A DNA stretch of 64,000 nucleotides, from contig NC_090744.1 in assembly GCF_036898095.1 (NCBI RefSeq), positions 92,259,631 to 92,323,630 of the forward strand, written 5' to 3'. The translations under genes and the position numbers were made by a program. Below are positions 1 to 12,122 of the stretch, piece after piece. Numbering within the stretch: the stretch's first letter is position 1; each line of letters opens with the position of its first letter. Below the pieces are notes generated by a model. The model did no database searches and was not told the origin of the DNA. It saw only the letters and a program-made list of their open reading frames with translations. The stretch comes from Palaemon carinicauda. Lineage: Eukaryota > Arthropoda > Malacostraca > Decapoda > Palaemonidae.

Positions 1-456
1 TGATTTGTTTTGTAAATTGGCTTCTTCTTTTTTACCAAAGTTGAGTATCTACCTCTCTTTGGCTTTGTTTATGCTAATTTTGATTTTAGCTCCCTTCAGG
101 GACTTAGTTTTTAGCATTTGCTTAGAGGAAGCCGGAGCGCTTCGAATCCTGCTAGCATGTTGTCGGGCTTAGTCCCTGATGGCCTCTTATTTGTTGTGTT
201 TACTTAAATCTTTTGGGTAAGAGTCACGTTAGCTAGTTTTGGTTTAGCATTACGATGCTAAGGACTCAATTTTACATATAATTCCATTACAATTTATTAT
301 TTTAGTCTTTTTGTGAGTTCGTATCAGTTTCGACTATGCTAACCTAGAGTTGGCAGTTTTGTTGGGGCTCCTGGCCATCGTGCTACAAATGTCAGAGTTT
401 CTCATGGCTAAGAAGACAATATTTCAATAACTTAAAAACATCCCTAACTACGATTC
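1..456. other. intergenic, nothing recognised
   Basis: No open frame of useful length and no recognisable repeat in this AT-rich, T-rich stretch. It could be the edge of a retroelement leader, but I see no coding evidence for that. Confidence 0.5.
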
Positions 457-466
457 GTTGTTATTA

Positions 467-517
<51 letters not shown>

Positions 518-615
518 GCTAAACTACAACCCTAGTTGGAATAGCAAGATGCTATAAGCCCAAGGGCTCCAACAGGGAAAAATAGCCCAGTGAGGAAAGG
601 AAATATGGAGATAAA
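457..615 (-). repeat. SINE-like dispersed repeat with (TTA)n tail, 3' part
   Basis: A (TTA)n run at about 464-518 is followed by a block containing CAACCCTAGTTGG, GATGCTATAAGCCCAAGG, AACAGGGAAAAATAGCCC and GTGAGGAAAGGAAAT. The same block recurs at 1402-1510 and 27965-28060 on this strand, and at 3895-4012, 26815-26930 and 35035-35130 on the other. Read on the minus strand, each good copy ends in a (TAA)n tract, as expected for the 3' tail of a retroposed non-autonomous element. I infer a SINE-like element; the 5' part is absent here. Confidence 0.75.
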
Positions 616-801
616 TATATAATATAGCCTCTTGATTTGTCATAAGACTGAATAACTTTAGTTATTTAGTTCTCAAAACTCTGAGTAATTGCATGAAGTT
701 AAGAAGGATTCCAGTTTTAACAAGCAGTCAGTTGAGCTCAACCAGATGCCTCTTCCTTCTCTTTGAATTTAATAAGCACAATTTGGTTATGATATGAGCA
801 G

Positions 802-807
<6 letters not shown>

Positions 808-857
<50 letters not shown>
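808..857. repeat. (CT)n microsatellite
   Basis: Uninterrupted CT dinucleotide run. Confidence 0.97.
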
Positions 858-860
<3 letters not shown>

Positions 861-1361
861 GTTCTGATCAATACCACCGACAGCTACCGTCGTGTGTTTG
901 GCTATAAATAAAAATATAACAATAAAGATATTTCTTCCCTGTCACATGTGGTGGGAGAGGGAGTAGTCATACCTGAGTGGGGGTCCCTCGAGAGGTACAC
1001 TCGGAAGCCACAATTTCGCAAATTGACAAACCAGGGGGTAGGGATCACCATACTTCGGGGGAAAGGGGGGGGGTAGACCCATTAGTGATTTTGCCCACAT
1101 GCTATCATGTTTTGCTACTTCTTAAACTGTAGTTTGTTTAATTTGTAATAGATAAGAGTTGCAATGACTAAATCTAGAAATTGCATAATTGGAATTTTCG
1201 TAACCGGATACTGAAACGAATTTAGAAGAGTTTTGTGTGCAGACAATATTAATCATAACTGAATATATCAAGGCACGTTCGATACAACTCTATATGCCAG
1301 GTCTCATTGTCGCCAGGAGATCTTTTGATTAAAATGAATTAGATTCAGGAATTTGGACGTA

Positions 1362-1510
1362 TTATTATTATTATTATTATTATTATTGTTGTTGTTGTTG
1401 TTAGCTAAGGTACAACCCTAGTTGGAAAAGCAAGATGACATAAGTCTAATGGCTCTAATAGGGAAAAATAGCCCAGTGAGGAAAAGTAATAAGGAAATAA
1501 ATATACGTAT
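1362..1510 (-). repeat. SINE-like dispersed repeat with (ATT)n/(GTT)n tail, 3' part
   Basis: Second copy of the family at 457-615, again directly abutting a trinucleotide run (ATT then GTT, 1362-1401). It ends near 1510 in AAGGAAATAAATAT. The short frames over it (1422-1610 and the overlapping minus frame) are repeat-derived and not genes. Confidence 0.75.
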
Positions 1511-2945
1511 AGCCGGTGTGGAGGCTGGGAGGCCAATCATCCTTGATGTAGGCTACAACTGGTGGAAAGAACTGCAATGTAACCATACAGTAAAAGGCAC
1601 TGTGGACTGAACACAAAAGGCAGAATGGACGCTGGAACAGATGTACAATTGGATTCATTAATTCCGGTACACTTCACGGGAAGCTAAAGAGACACCTGAC
1701 AGCTGTACCTTGTAGCAAGTAAAGCTCTGTTTAGCAAAAGGGAAACTGTTAGCAACGCTGCCTGTGAAACTAGGTACCCCAGTTTGTGAAAATTACATCA
1801 ATGCATTTTCATTAACATTAGGGAATGCTTTATAAGAAGAAGAATTTCTTTGCTTAACAGCACTTCTTAGTAAGAATAAAAATGCGTTTGAACACTCGCC
1901 CTCTGTGATTTTGTTTCCCAGACAGCATTGGCAAAAGTTTCTCTTGTGCAAAACACAGCGTTACCTGCTACAATGTAGAGTTGCAAGACGTATCCTTAGC
2001 TTCCTGTACTGTATACCGTAATTAATGAAGCCAACTGTGCAAAACCTACAAGTGGGGAATCCTTAAAAATACCATAATTACTCCATTGAGGTGTGGTAAC
2101 AGCGTGGGAATCAGGCCCTTGATAGACAATTCAGTAAGTGACATTGAGGAGGATGAAATTTGTACTTTAGCATATTAAAAGGTTCTTTTCATCAATGTGA
2201 CCTACATAATCTTTTGCAGGGAGTAAATATTTTACTTCGTATCTGAAAGTTGGATACCCTCTGCCTCATTAAGTGGTTCGTAGCATTTTAGTAAGAATAA
2301 ACTTACGACGGTACATGAAATGTTATATGTAAATTTTCTCACATATTGCAATCACAATCTCAAAAGGAGCAAATGCTCTCATGCCATTGTGAGAATTAAC
2401 TAATTTGCCAATTAATTCCTTTGCTTTAATATTTTATAAAAAAGAATGTTCTTTTTTGTCATAAATACATCAAACACATTTGCACCCTTTTCTTATAGCA
2501 TTAAGAAGAACTAATTAAATCACTAAGGAGTTAGAAATTCTACTTTTTAATTAGGCTGTTAAATCTATTAACCATCAAACTTGTTGCACAACGCTTTGTA
2601 TACTCAAAACTGCTATGTCACTTATGTGAGATTTAAAATATCCTAAAATTTTGATATTTTACAGCAGAGTTCTAAGCAAAAAGTTAAAAAGTTAGAAAAG
2701 GATGAACACCAAGGAAGAATAAGGGTATAAACTTCAGTGAAGCTCTTGGTCAAAGAAGCGTTGCAACTATCCTTCGTTAATGCTTAAGAACACTATTGAC
2801 ACCACTTAATCCATCAGAGGTGATTTATTTAAGGTATGATCAAATCTATACGTTTTTGTACCCGATAAGGAAAATTAAAGTCACAGAAATATAAGAATCT
2901 GATGAATATTCTACTAGCCACTGGTTACTAGCCAACATAATGTCA

Positions 2946-2948
<3 letters not shown>
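1511..2948. other. intergenic, nothing recognised
   Basis: AT-rich, no supported coding frame, no obvious tandem or inverted repeat. Confidence 0.5.

Positions 2949-3033
<85 letters not shown>
2949..3033. repeat. (CT)n microsatellite
   Basis: About 42 uninterrupted CT units. Confidence 0.97.
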
Positions 3034-3037
<4 letters not shown>

Positions 3038-3089
3038 AGTAATTTAATTGTTACATTAAGAGTCCAATTTAAAATAATATGACTAAGTT

Positions 3090-3894
<805 letters not shown>

Positions 3895-4012
3895 TTTATA
3901 TTTCCTTTCCTCGCTGGGCTATCTTTCCCTACTGGAGACCTTGGGCTTATAGCATTTTTCTTTTCCAACTAAGGTTGTACCTTAGCTAGTAATAATAATA
4001 ATAATAATAATA
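3895..4012 (+). repeat. SINE-like dispersed repeat with (TAA)n tail, 3' part
   Basis: Plus-strand copy of the family at 457-615. It runs from TTTCCTTTCCTCGCTGGGC through CTTATAGCAT and CCAACTAAGGTTGTACC to a (TAATAA)n tract at about 3990-4012. Confidence 0.75.
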
Positions 4013-4460
4013 ACTCAATTCATTTATATATTTTTAGGAATATAATTTGTTATTTAAATACTTTCATGTTACTTCTAAATTATTTCTTCATGTCATTTAA
4101 TGACAAGCCCTCATTTCAATATAACTCTCATCATCAAGGAATGTTTTAATAAAATATTCGTTTGTGGCAGTGGTACTTAATTTACTAACAATCTATAAAG
4201 TGAATATGTTTATTCGAGGTATACATGTAAACAGATTCACTGAGATTTAGGTTAAACACCTAAAAATACCTCCAAAACTTATACTATAATCTAATAAAAT
4301 TTACATTAAAAAGAACTGAATTCTAAAAATACATAATCAACGACTGGTTGCACAAGTAACCCAACCTTAATAGATATCAATTTGTTTGCGGCTCACCAGC
4401 TCCCAACATCTGTGCTCTGAAAGCTATCTGTAAATTAGTCCTGTAGAGGTACTTTTTTAC

Positions 4461-5675
4461 TTACGCATATATTTGGGGGGTGATACAATAGAGCAACAGA
4501 TGACTCAGTGAACTAAGGTTCTCCACAGCTTCAGTCAATCTGGCACCTAAATTCCAAGAGAGAGAAGTGTCTAGCACTAGGGTTGTTATTTCAGAGTTTC
4601 CTCTTACTGTTTTGGTAGTATCGATGACAACATCAATAGGCGTTCTAATCATCTCTAAGTTCAAGAGCCTTTGCTAGTACGTCTGCGAGGAAATCAGACA
4701 GTCTGTGCCTCTCTCTACCGAGGTCAAATTCCGGGTCTGTTAATATATTAGCAGTGATGTTTAGTGATTTTAGGTCCATCCTCGGTTCTAGTTCCAGGGT
4801 TTCACTCTCAATAATTGGCTAAAAGGAAGCAACATCTATTGACATAAGGTTCAATCTCTTGCACGACTTCAGTCCAGCGACTAACTCGCTGACATGAAAC
4901 ACAGATTTGATGGACAGAACGTGGAGTTCTGTCAAATAGTCCCTAGCAGAAGAGATACAAGGAGATATGAAGTCCACTTCGTTATCGAAATACATGAATG
5001 GAATTCTCAGTACTAAACTAGAACAGCCATTCCGAGTGACAAGTTGCCTGATCAAGGCAAGTTTAGGCGAGATGTCATTTTTGTTCTGCCACACCGAAAG
5101 TCTTCTGACCCGAGAATATGGCTCTTTCTTCACTTCATCGAAAGGGTTCTCAATGAACTGAAAGTGACCAGACATGAGGTACACTGAAGCCCAAGAGAAC
5201 ACTCCTTTCCCTTCTAGGAAGTAAGGGGGACTCAGCTCTGCTTTAAGCGATGTGGAGCTCATGATCCTTTCTGTGATCACTTTCAGAAAGTTTAGGATAT
5301 AAGTGCTGAAAACTGTGTATGAAGTGGTGATGTACTTCACTGATAAAATGAACATTGAATCACTGAAGAGATGGGAAGGAAATCCCAACTGTTTTTTTTT
5401 TTCTGAATAATGCTAAAGATAACCTCACTTTTATTCAAATTCCTGAAAATTTAAAAAAAAAAGAAGTTTTCAGTTAGATCAGAATCACCAAATGGTCCAC
5501 CAGCCAAGGCAGATATTTCAACAACTCCACTGTTGGATAACTCCAACCAGCTAGAGAGCTTCCTGCAATGCATCACATTGATGCTGATCTTTCGAAGATG
5601 TTTGGAATTCTTCATCAGTACTTTCAAAGGTGCGGGATCAGCAAAGGCCATTGGGATGGTGTAAAGAGACCTCAT
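4461..5675 (-). pseudogene. degenerate leucine-rich-repeat-like protein gene
   Basis: Three minus-strand open blocks (5675-5451, 5388-4819, 4664-4461) read like one broken coding region. The first has LRR-like spacing (HLRKISINV, then SGVVEISALAGG). The middle block, about 190 codons, ends in ELVAGLKSCKRLNLMSIDV. Its frame then meets a single TAG near 4821 and continues open through LELEPRMDLKSLNITANIL and LSDFLADVLAKALELR to about 4660, where a one-base shift leads into the last block (EITTLVLDTS, then VENLSSLSHLLL). Alternating short hydrophobic strands and helices are typical of LRR arrays. No NACHT, TIR or signal peptide is visible, so the protein class is unknown. Between the first two blocks lie T-runs and TTTTCAG-like acceptors, so part of the break could be an intron, but the in-frame TAG and the frameshift favour a pseudogene or relic fragment. 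Confidence 0.4.
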
Positions 5676-5918
5676 GCTGAAAGGTCTCCACCGACTCAGA
5701 AAGTTGGCGTTAAGTCTGCATATCGATTTACTGTGGATCTAGTGATGAAAAGGTAAACAAATTTAATTTATTTCAAATATTTGGGGAGTGGAGGAGTAGT
5801 ATTTCAGACTTCAATAAGATAACTATATTTACTTTATCAATAAGAAATTTATTAAACTTATTTTCATCGACTAGGTATGGCTCTGTAGAATCACGTATGA
5901 AAATGGATAAGATTAACT

Positions 5919-5921
<3 letters not shown>

Positions 5922-5986
<65 letters not shown>
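5922..5986. repeat. (GA)n microsatellite
   Basis: Uninterrupted AG/GA run. Confidence 0.97.
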
Positions 5987-5987
<1 letters not shown>

Positions 5988-6818
5988 CCTATGATGGCTT
6001 CACCAACCATATAATGCATGAGAGAGCTCCGGGTTTGAGCCGTAATCACTTTATCATACCACCTTCAGACCTTTTATAGGTGACTCTGAGATAAGGAAGA
6101 ACAAAAGGGGTTGAGAAATATTTCTACATTCCTTAGGCACAAGTTGATATGCAAAACACGTATAGTTTCTAAATTAGCCCAGTCAATTATTCACACCTAA
6201 GCTAAGTTCAATTGTTTATAAAATATTGTTGAAATCATAAAATTTTTGTGTGTGCTACTGCATAGACAAGAGAAAAATAGCACCTAAGAATGATATAATA
6301 TTCTGCTTATCAATTACAGATTAAACAATTTTAACTTAACAAAAACATCTTGTTAGTCAAGTCTTTCACCCAATTGTTTTCATCTTCCTTCAAATATTCA
6401 TTTTGTAAAGGGTCCTGCAGAGGTGCAGTCAAAAGCAAATGTCCTGTCGTCTCCAGTCCCCCTCTGTCACCCCCAATATCTATAGATTCCAGAATTTCAG
6501 GTGTAAAAGAGTCTGGTTGTTAGGGGGGAGGGCAACGGGCAGGGGGTGGGGGACGACGGTGGGCCGAGGAAGTACTTGCCAGAGCTGTAAGTGGTGTGAT
6601 GGTAGGGGAACCACGAAAAATTATGGGTGAACGTAAATTCAGTATAATTTCTCTAGATCTTAATTCTATCATTATAATGACACTAACTTATATTAATATG
6701 GTATATTTGTTATGTTATTTGCTGCCATTCTCACGAACAGCCTGTTGATAAAAAGGATCGATGTTTAGTTTGGAAATATATTATGACTGAAAAAAAACAT
6801 TCGTGAACACAAGCTAGG

Positions 6819-6821
<3 letters not shown>
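5987..6821. other. intergenic, nothing recognised
   Basis: AT-rich apart from a short G-rich patch near 6515-6575. No supported gene. Confidence 0.45.
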
Positions 6822-6866
<45 letters not shown>

Positions 6867-6969
6867 GATACATACATACATACTATATATATATATATAT
6901 ATATATTCATACATACATATACATATATATATGTGTGTGTATATACATACATAATATATATAGATATAG

Positions 6970-7010
<41 letters not shown>

Positions 7011-7022
7011 TATGAATACATG

Positions 7023-7066
<44 letters not shown>

Positions 7067-7092
7067 CAGTATATATATATATATATATACAT
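6822..7092. repeat. compound (CT)n and (AT)n microsatellite cluster
   Basis: CT run at 6822-6861 followed by TACATACA and imperfect TATATA tracts to 7092. All IYIY-rich frames here are microsatellite translations. Confidence 0.95.
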
Positions 7093-7129
7093 ATGCATAT
7101 ATCAAATGTTACTTGGGAATCTAAGAAAA

Positions 7130-8567
7130 GGAAACAAAGACAGAAATTGATTCTTGAAAGTTTTTGAGAAGGTAATGAAAATTACAAGATAGTACATGCT
7201 AAAGATTCCAGTATTGATAGTGAAGTAAAAAGAAAAGCCATGCATGACGGAGAAAGTATCTAAACAGGAAAACAGATGAGGCTGACGAAGCTATGAATAC
7301 AATGAGAGGCTATGGTGTAAGAATTTCTAATTGAATTATTAATAAAATATCTACTGGGGCAAAGAAGAAGCATATACCCTTTAGAAAAAGGGATGGATCT
7401 GTTATAACAACAAAAGATGAAGAAAAGCAACGTTGAATGGAATCGTGAGGTCATCGATAGAGGATATGAAGAGAATACGTTGATTGATATACCTAAAGTT
7501 GAGGAAGACTTTGATGTGCCCATTAATGAATTCAGTGTGTTTGAAGTCAAAGTTGTCATTTAAAAACTAAAGATATAGAAAGTGCCTGGATACAATGGAA
7601 TAACTACTGAGATGATATCGGGCGAAAATGATGTGACTCCCGGAATACTAAAAAGATTATTTTGTAGAATGTGGCATGAAGAGCCAAAACCTGATAAATG
7701 GGAGCTAGAAGTGTTGGTGAAAATGGCAATGATAGGTTATCTGACTGATGGCAATAATTTCAGAGACATAACACATACGTCAGTACTCATGAATATATAC
7801 AGTATGCTCAATCTAAAGAGACTAGAGAGACAGACTGATGAAAAGATGAGATGAACAAGCAGGATTTCGAAAAGGTAGAAGTTGTGCTGATCAAATCTTT
7901 ATTTTAAGAAATGTGGGATATCAATCTATAGAATATAGAAATCCACATTTGTTGGCATTTGTGGACTACCAGCCAGTTTTATGGAGACTCCTACATTACT
8001 ATGTAGTTCCTCTTAAATATGTAAATTTGATTTAAGTATATCCATGAGCATAGCAAGTGCAAAGTTTATGTTACTGGAGTCTTATCAAATGAATTTCCAG
8101 TGAACAGTGGAGTCCTCCAAGGGAATGTGTTGTTACCTATGATGTTTATCCTCCCCATGGATTTTGTAATGCATAGAACTGTTGGCGATGGTTGAGAAGG
8201 ATTGGACTAGATTGCTAACATGAAATTAGCTAACTTAGAGTATGCTGATTACGTTGTCCTTATTAGCAGCATACCACAGGACTTGCAAAACCTGCTTACC
8301 AGAATGCATGAATATCACATAAAGTTGGGCTCAAGATAAATAGAAGAAAGGCAGAGAGGAGGAGAATGGAATATACATTGGAAGATGAAATATTAGAATG
8401 AGTGAGGGTTAATGAGGTGGAATCATTTAAAAATTTATGACTATGATCTCTAATAAAGGACCTTTAAAATTTGAGTTAAATGAAAGATTAAAAAAAAAAT
8501 CCGACAATAGGTAGGTTATGTTAAATTTGGAAATGAAATTGAGTGAAATTTTCTTTAAAAATTAGTG

Positions 8568-8603
<36 letters not shown>

Positions 8604-8755
8604 CATATATATACATATATATAAACATATATATATATATATATATACATATAAACATATTTATATATATATATATATATACATACATATATATATACAT
8701 ATATATGCATATATATAAACATATATATATATATATATATAGATATATAGATATA

Positions 8756-8798
<43 letters not shown>

Positions 8799-9232
8799 CA
8801 TTTAGTGAGATTGCTGTTACGGTATGAACATAAGTCATGGTATGACAATGAAACACTATCCAACAGATATTGTAGATTTGAGAGGAAAGCCTTCAAAAGA
8901 ATATTGGGAGTTAAATGGCAGAACAGGATTAGAAATGAAATTATAAGAGGGATTACCCGATTTAAAATGCGGATGAGATCATGGTAAGGGGTAGATGGAG
9001 ATGGTCTGGCCATGTTCTTCGCACTCCCCAAGAGAGATTAGTTCACCAAACTTTCAACTGGGCTCCAAACAGCACTAGGAGGGTTGGAAGACACAAACCT
9101 ACATGGCTGAGGACTATGAAACGAAAAGTAGGAGATGATCAATGGAGACGTATTGATTTAAAAGCTCATTATAAAGACGACTGGCGAAATCAAACCGAAG
9201 CCCTTGGCGTCTATAGGCGTAGGAGGAGATGA
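7130..9232 (+). pseudogene. non-LTR retrotransposon (LINE) reverse transcriptase relic
   Basis: Conceptual translation with several frame changes gives, in order: a linker-like block (LIDIPKVEEDFDVPINEF, about 7480-7540); an RT finger block (KVPGYNGITTEMISGE, 7580-7630); WELEVLVKM (7700); EQAGFRKGRSCADQIFILRN (7850-7915); GVLQGNVLLPMMFIL (8110-8155); the active-site box as YADYVVLIS (8238-8264); and the C-terminal tail with [20 protein letters not shown] (8890-8950), WSGHVLRTPQERLVHQTFNW (9003-9062) and RRVGRHKPTWLRTMKRKVGD (9078-9137). This is the usual order of a LINE ORF2 from RT to C-terminus. It is dead: stops, frameshifts, the second catalytic Asp of YADD replaced by Tyr, and an AT microsatellite at 8566-8798. 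The endonuclease is missing. I do not assign the clade. Confidence 0.85.
8566..8798. repeat. (AT)n microsatellite inside the LINE relic
   Basis: Imperfect TATATA/TACATA tract separating the RT core from the C-terminal part of the LINE relic. The IYIY frames on both strands are artefacts. Confidence 0.95.
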
Positions 9233-9246
9233 TTATATATATATAT

Positions 9247-9560
9247 ATTTTTGGGCTCAAGCCATGTCGTCCTGATGGAAGTTCCTATAGGGTAGCTTCC
9301 TAGGGTATATTACAACTACGGCGATATTCCCAGAGAATTTACCTTAAGGTACCAGAATTCTAACTCCTGGAGCGAATATCCCTCCTGAAAGGGATATCGC
9401 GACATATCAGAGGACGTATTCTTGACACGCCACATGGCAATCTGCATCCCGAACAGAGATTTCATCTCGCAGGGGGCGATTGGCAAGAAACGAATTCGGG
9501 AAAGAAAAAGGGGAGCCGCTCCCAAGGCTCCCTATCTTCCGATTCGTATGCGTGCCTGGC
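9247..9560 (+). repeat. terminal repeat of DIRS-like element, copy 1 side
   Basis: Begins TTGGGCTCAAGCCATGTCGT and contains the landmarks CCAGAATTCTAACTCCTGG, a repeated GGATAT, CACATGGCAATC and GGCAAG. The same landmarks in the same order occur at 21617-21996 (plus) and, reverse-complemented, at 20639-20930, 21205-21507 and 25236-25590. It lies upstream of the gag-like ORF in the element's own orientation. The matching repeat at copy 2 lies upstream of its minus-strand gag in the same element orientation. Confidence 0.65.
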
Positions 9561-11760
9561 GCCAATCCTGGCGCCATCTGTATTCCTTTTTGCGTAGCTT
9601 AACAACTCAGTGTTTTTTCCTGTGTTTCTCGCAAATCTTGGATTTATTCTACTTTTCATGGTTTCTCCGTCTTCGTCGGCCTCTGATAAGTTGAGTACCA
9701 TGTCTTTTATGTATAAATGTAGGCTCTTGGTAAATTTTTGAGTGATTAATAGGATTAATCTTTGTTACAAGAGCCGTAGCCTACCGGAGGCGTCATGGAC
9801 GCTGTCGCTCGCTAGGTATAAGTTTAGTTAGTCAGAGCGACATTCCCGGTTGTTTTGCTTTAATAAATTTTAGCTATTTAGCATTACATAGGATTTCCTT
9901 TCGTGCTTAGTATTATTTTGGCGAAGTATTCGCCATTCTGGCCTACGCTAGGCCATGTAGCCTAGTCGTTTGGTCCTAGTACTTCATGCATGATTTTGGT
10001 TTTTCCAAGTGTAATAAAATTTTATTGAAGCTTTAGGCTATGTTTTATACATTTAAGATTGTGTGGAATATTTCCAAGATAGTATACGAGTGAGTTTCGG
10101 TGATTTAGGTAATCGATTCTCTTGGTGCCTAGGCTAAGTTGCTTATGGAGCTTTAGTATACTTTCTCATACTCCGCGGTTGCTTTCTTTTCTTTGGAGAA
10201 GGTATGCAATCCCTTTCCCTCTGTTTAAGCCTTGGGCTTATCCCTAAGTGGTTTTTTCCGAATTAATTTTCGATAAAACTATACTGGGGTGTTACTGTAC
10301 CTTCCTGTTCCAGTAAGTCTGGTTCAAAGAGGGACAGAACAACAGAGTTTTTAGTCTGAGTCTGTGCTTGTCTGGCTTGGGGTAGAGTCTCCCTCGCTGG
10401 CCTGACACAGACAAAGGTGGCTTAGCCTCCTTAGGTCACTACCGAAGGTTTCTGTGGATATGATTCCTTCTTTTGTGATCTACCAGACAAGTCCTTGTTG
10501 CTGTTCTCGGGGGAGGATAAGTTTCTTTCTCTGGGAGTGGCAACACCTTCCTTGCTTTGGTGCTCTGGGAGCTGGCAAGTATTGCTGGCCTCCCCCCTTA
10601 GATCTCCCTTAGGCTAAGATAAGTTTCTTGGCTGCGGGTGATCCGTCACTAAAGCAAGGTTGGTAGGACCCTCTTTTGTCCCTTCCCCCTCTATCTCCGT
10701 AATGGCCTAGCCATTACAGTACTGTACGTCGTTCTACATCTGGACCTAGTATAGGTTAGGATGTGGAATTGACTCAGCCCCTGCCGGCCGGCAGAGCTGC
10801 CGGCCGGCAGAGCTGCCGGCCGGCAAGGGTCTTATATTTTGAGTGCTGCCCGGACCTCCCTTGGTCCCTTATCCATGCCCGCCTGTAGAGCCAGACGGCA
10901 TTGGCCAGGAAGCCTGAATTAGATTCTCCCCTTCCTTACATGCACTCTTTCGGATTGCCAGGCTGGGAGGTAGTGTACACTCTTATCCCGGCATCCATCC
11001 TATTTTTCTTCTAGTGCTGTACCCGACCCGGCTGCTGGCCTATGAGGCCGGCTGCCGGCCTATAAGGCCGGAAGCCGGGCAGGTGTAGTCCTCTGGTTCT
11101 TTTGCTGCCGGCTGGCATCGGTCCTGTACCTTTGCCGGCCGGCTAATGTCAGCCCTTGTCTGCCGGTTACCAAGAGTGTGGCCAGCAGCTGGGTACTACC
11201 TTGTGTAGTTGCCGGCCGACATTGGCTGTTGCCGGCCGGCAATTGCTGCCGACCGGCACATGCATTTGAACCAGAGTTCTGCCGCCTTATAGCTGTTAAG
11301 TAGTATACTTTAAAGCTAGTTATGGTGTGTGCCGGCCGGCAGGTGTTGGCCGGCACGTATCCTCCTATACTGTACTAGTATTCTTCAGTATAACATATAC
11401 AGTAAGAGGAAAACTATAGTATGGGTTTTGGTACAGCACTGTGTGTTCTAACACTTTTGTGTTTTCTTGCACAGTCCTTTGCTGTTACCCTACAGATAGG
11501 AAAGTGAGTTCTTTCCTGTCTATTATCCAGGTTTTTAAAATCATTGCTTAGGTGTGAGCTCCACCTGTTTCCTCTGGAAACTTTGCATTGGTTACTCTAG
11601 AAGAGATTAACCATTTGATTTTATTATCAGGAAGGCTGCAGCAGTGGGTTGTGAGGGAAACACAAGTGTGTGTCTTTCCTTTCTGAATTGTTATGCTATA
11701 CTATGCATATCCAGTGATACATAGTTCACTTGATACTCATGGAAATTTCTTCTCTTTACA
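9561..11760 (+). other. long non-coding leader of DIRS-like copy 1
   Basis: 2.2 kb without a supported ORF between the terminal repeat and the first gag-like frame. It is GC-richer than the flanks and largely free of microsatellites, so it looks like element leader rather than host intergenic DNA. The one distinctive feature is the GCCGGC cluster, listed separately. Assignment to the element is inferred from position only. Confidence 0.4.
10783..11355. repeat. cluster of GCCGGCCGGC palindromes
   Basis: TGCCGGCCGGCA occurs three times in tandem at 10783-10825 (unit CTGCCGGCCGGCAGAG, about 16 bp). Full or one-off copies follow around 11040-11085, 11135, 11212, 11230-11258 and 11331-11356. Each is a self-complementary 10-12-mer and rich in CpG. 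Such a density is striking in this AT-rich window. Confidence 0.85.
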
Positions 11761-12122
11761 GAAGGACACTCCGAAGTGCGGAAGTGCTTTCTGCAACGTC
11801 CGCAGCAAGAACCTCTGCGGACATAGGATTTCTTTAGGAGACACGCAGCATGCGCTGTCTCCAAGGATGATCTCCGGTATTGGGACCCTCAGGTATGTAC
11901 TGTGTGCACTAACCTGATTACTGAGACCTTTGATTCCCCTAGGACGGAGGAATCAAGGGATATAGCTAGGAAGAAGCTTCGTACCTGGGTAAGGGGCTTC
12001 CAAAAGAACACTTCTGGCCCTTATCTTCCAAGTGAGAAGATGAGGGCGTATCTTTTCCCTAAGGCATCAGCTGATGCAGTGATTTCCCAGCCTCAAGAGG
12101 AGATCCCCCAATTCAGATCCAG
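11761..12122 (+). pseudogene. DIRS-like gag, N-terminal Cys/His-rich part (frameshifted)
   Basis: One frame gives KCGSAFCNVRSKNLCGHR. After a one-base shift near 11835 another gives FRRHAACAVSKDDLRYWDPQ, then VCTVCTNL and ARKKLRTWVRGF, running to about 12105. There a further one-base deletion in a C-run separates it from the long gag frame that starts at 12123. The spaced C..C, H, C and C..C residues suggest a small zinc-binding domain at the gag N-terminus (inference). The upstream limit is uncertain: TTCTCTTTACAG at 11749-11760 resembles a splice acceptor, but the frame also runs through it. Confidence 0.5.

Noticed and set aside
6765..7124. ORFs rich in IYIYIY and similar elsewhere (3069, 8521, 14311, 17695, 19458, 20373, 21466, 28898, 35265)
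   Set aside because: Translations of (AT)n and (AC)n microsatellites with no other coding signal.
11891..11942. 52-bp intron (CAG/GTATGT ... CCCCTAG/GACGG) in the DIRS-like gag
   Set aside because: The segment reads through in one frame as RYWDPQ, then VCTVCTNLITETFDSPRTEE, and joins the downstream coding block, so it looks like exon with a chance splice-like pattern.
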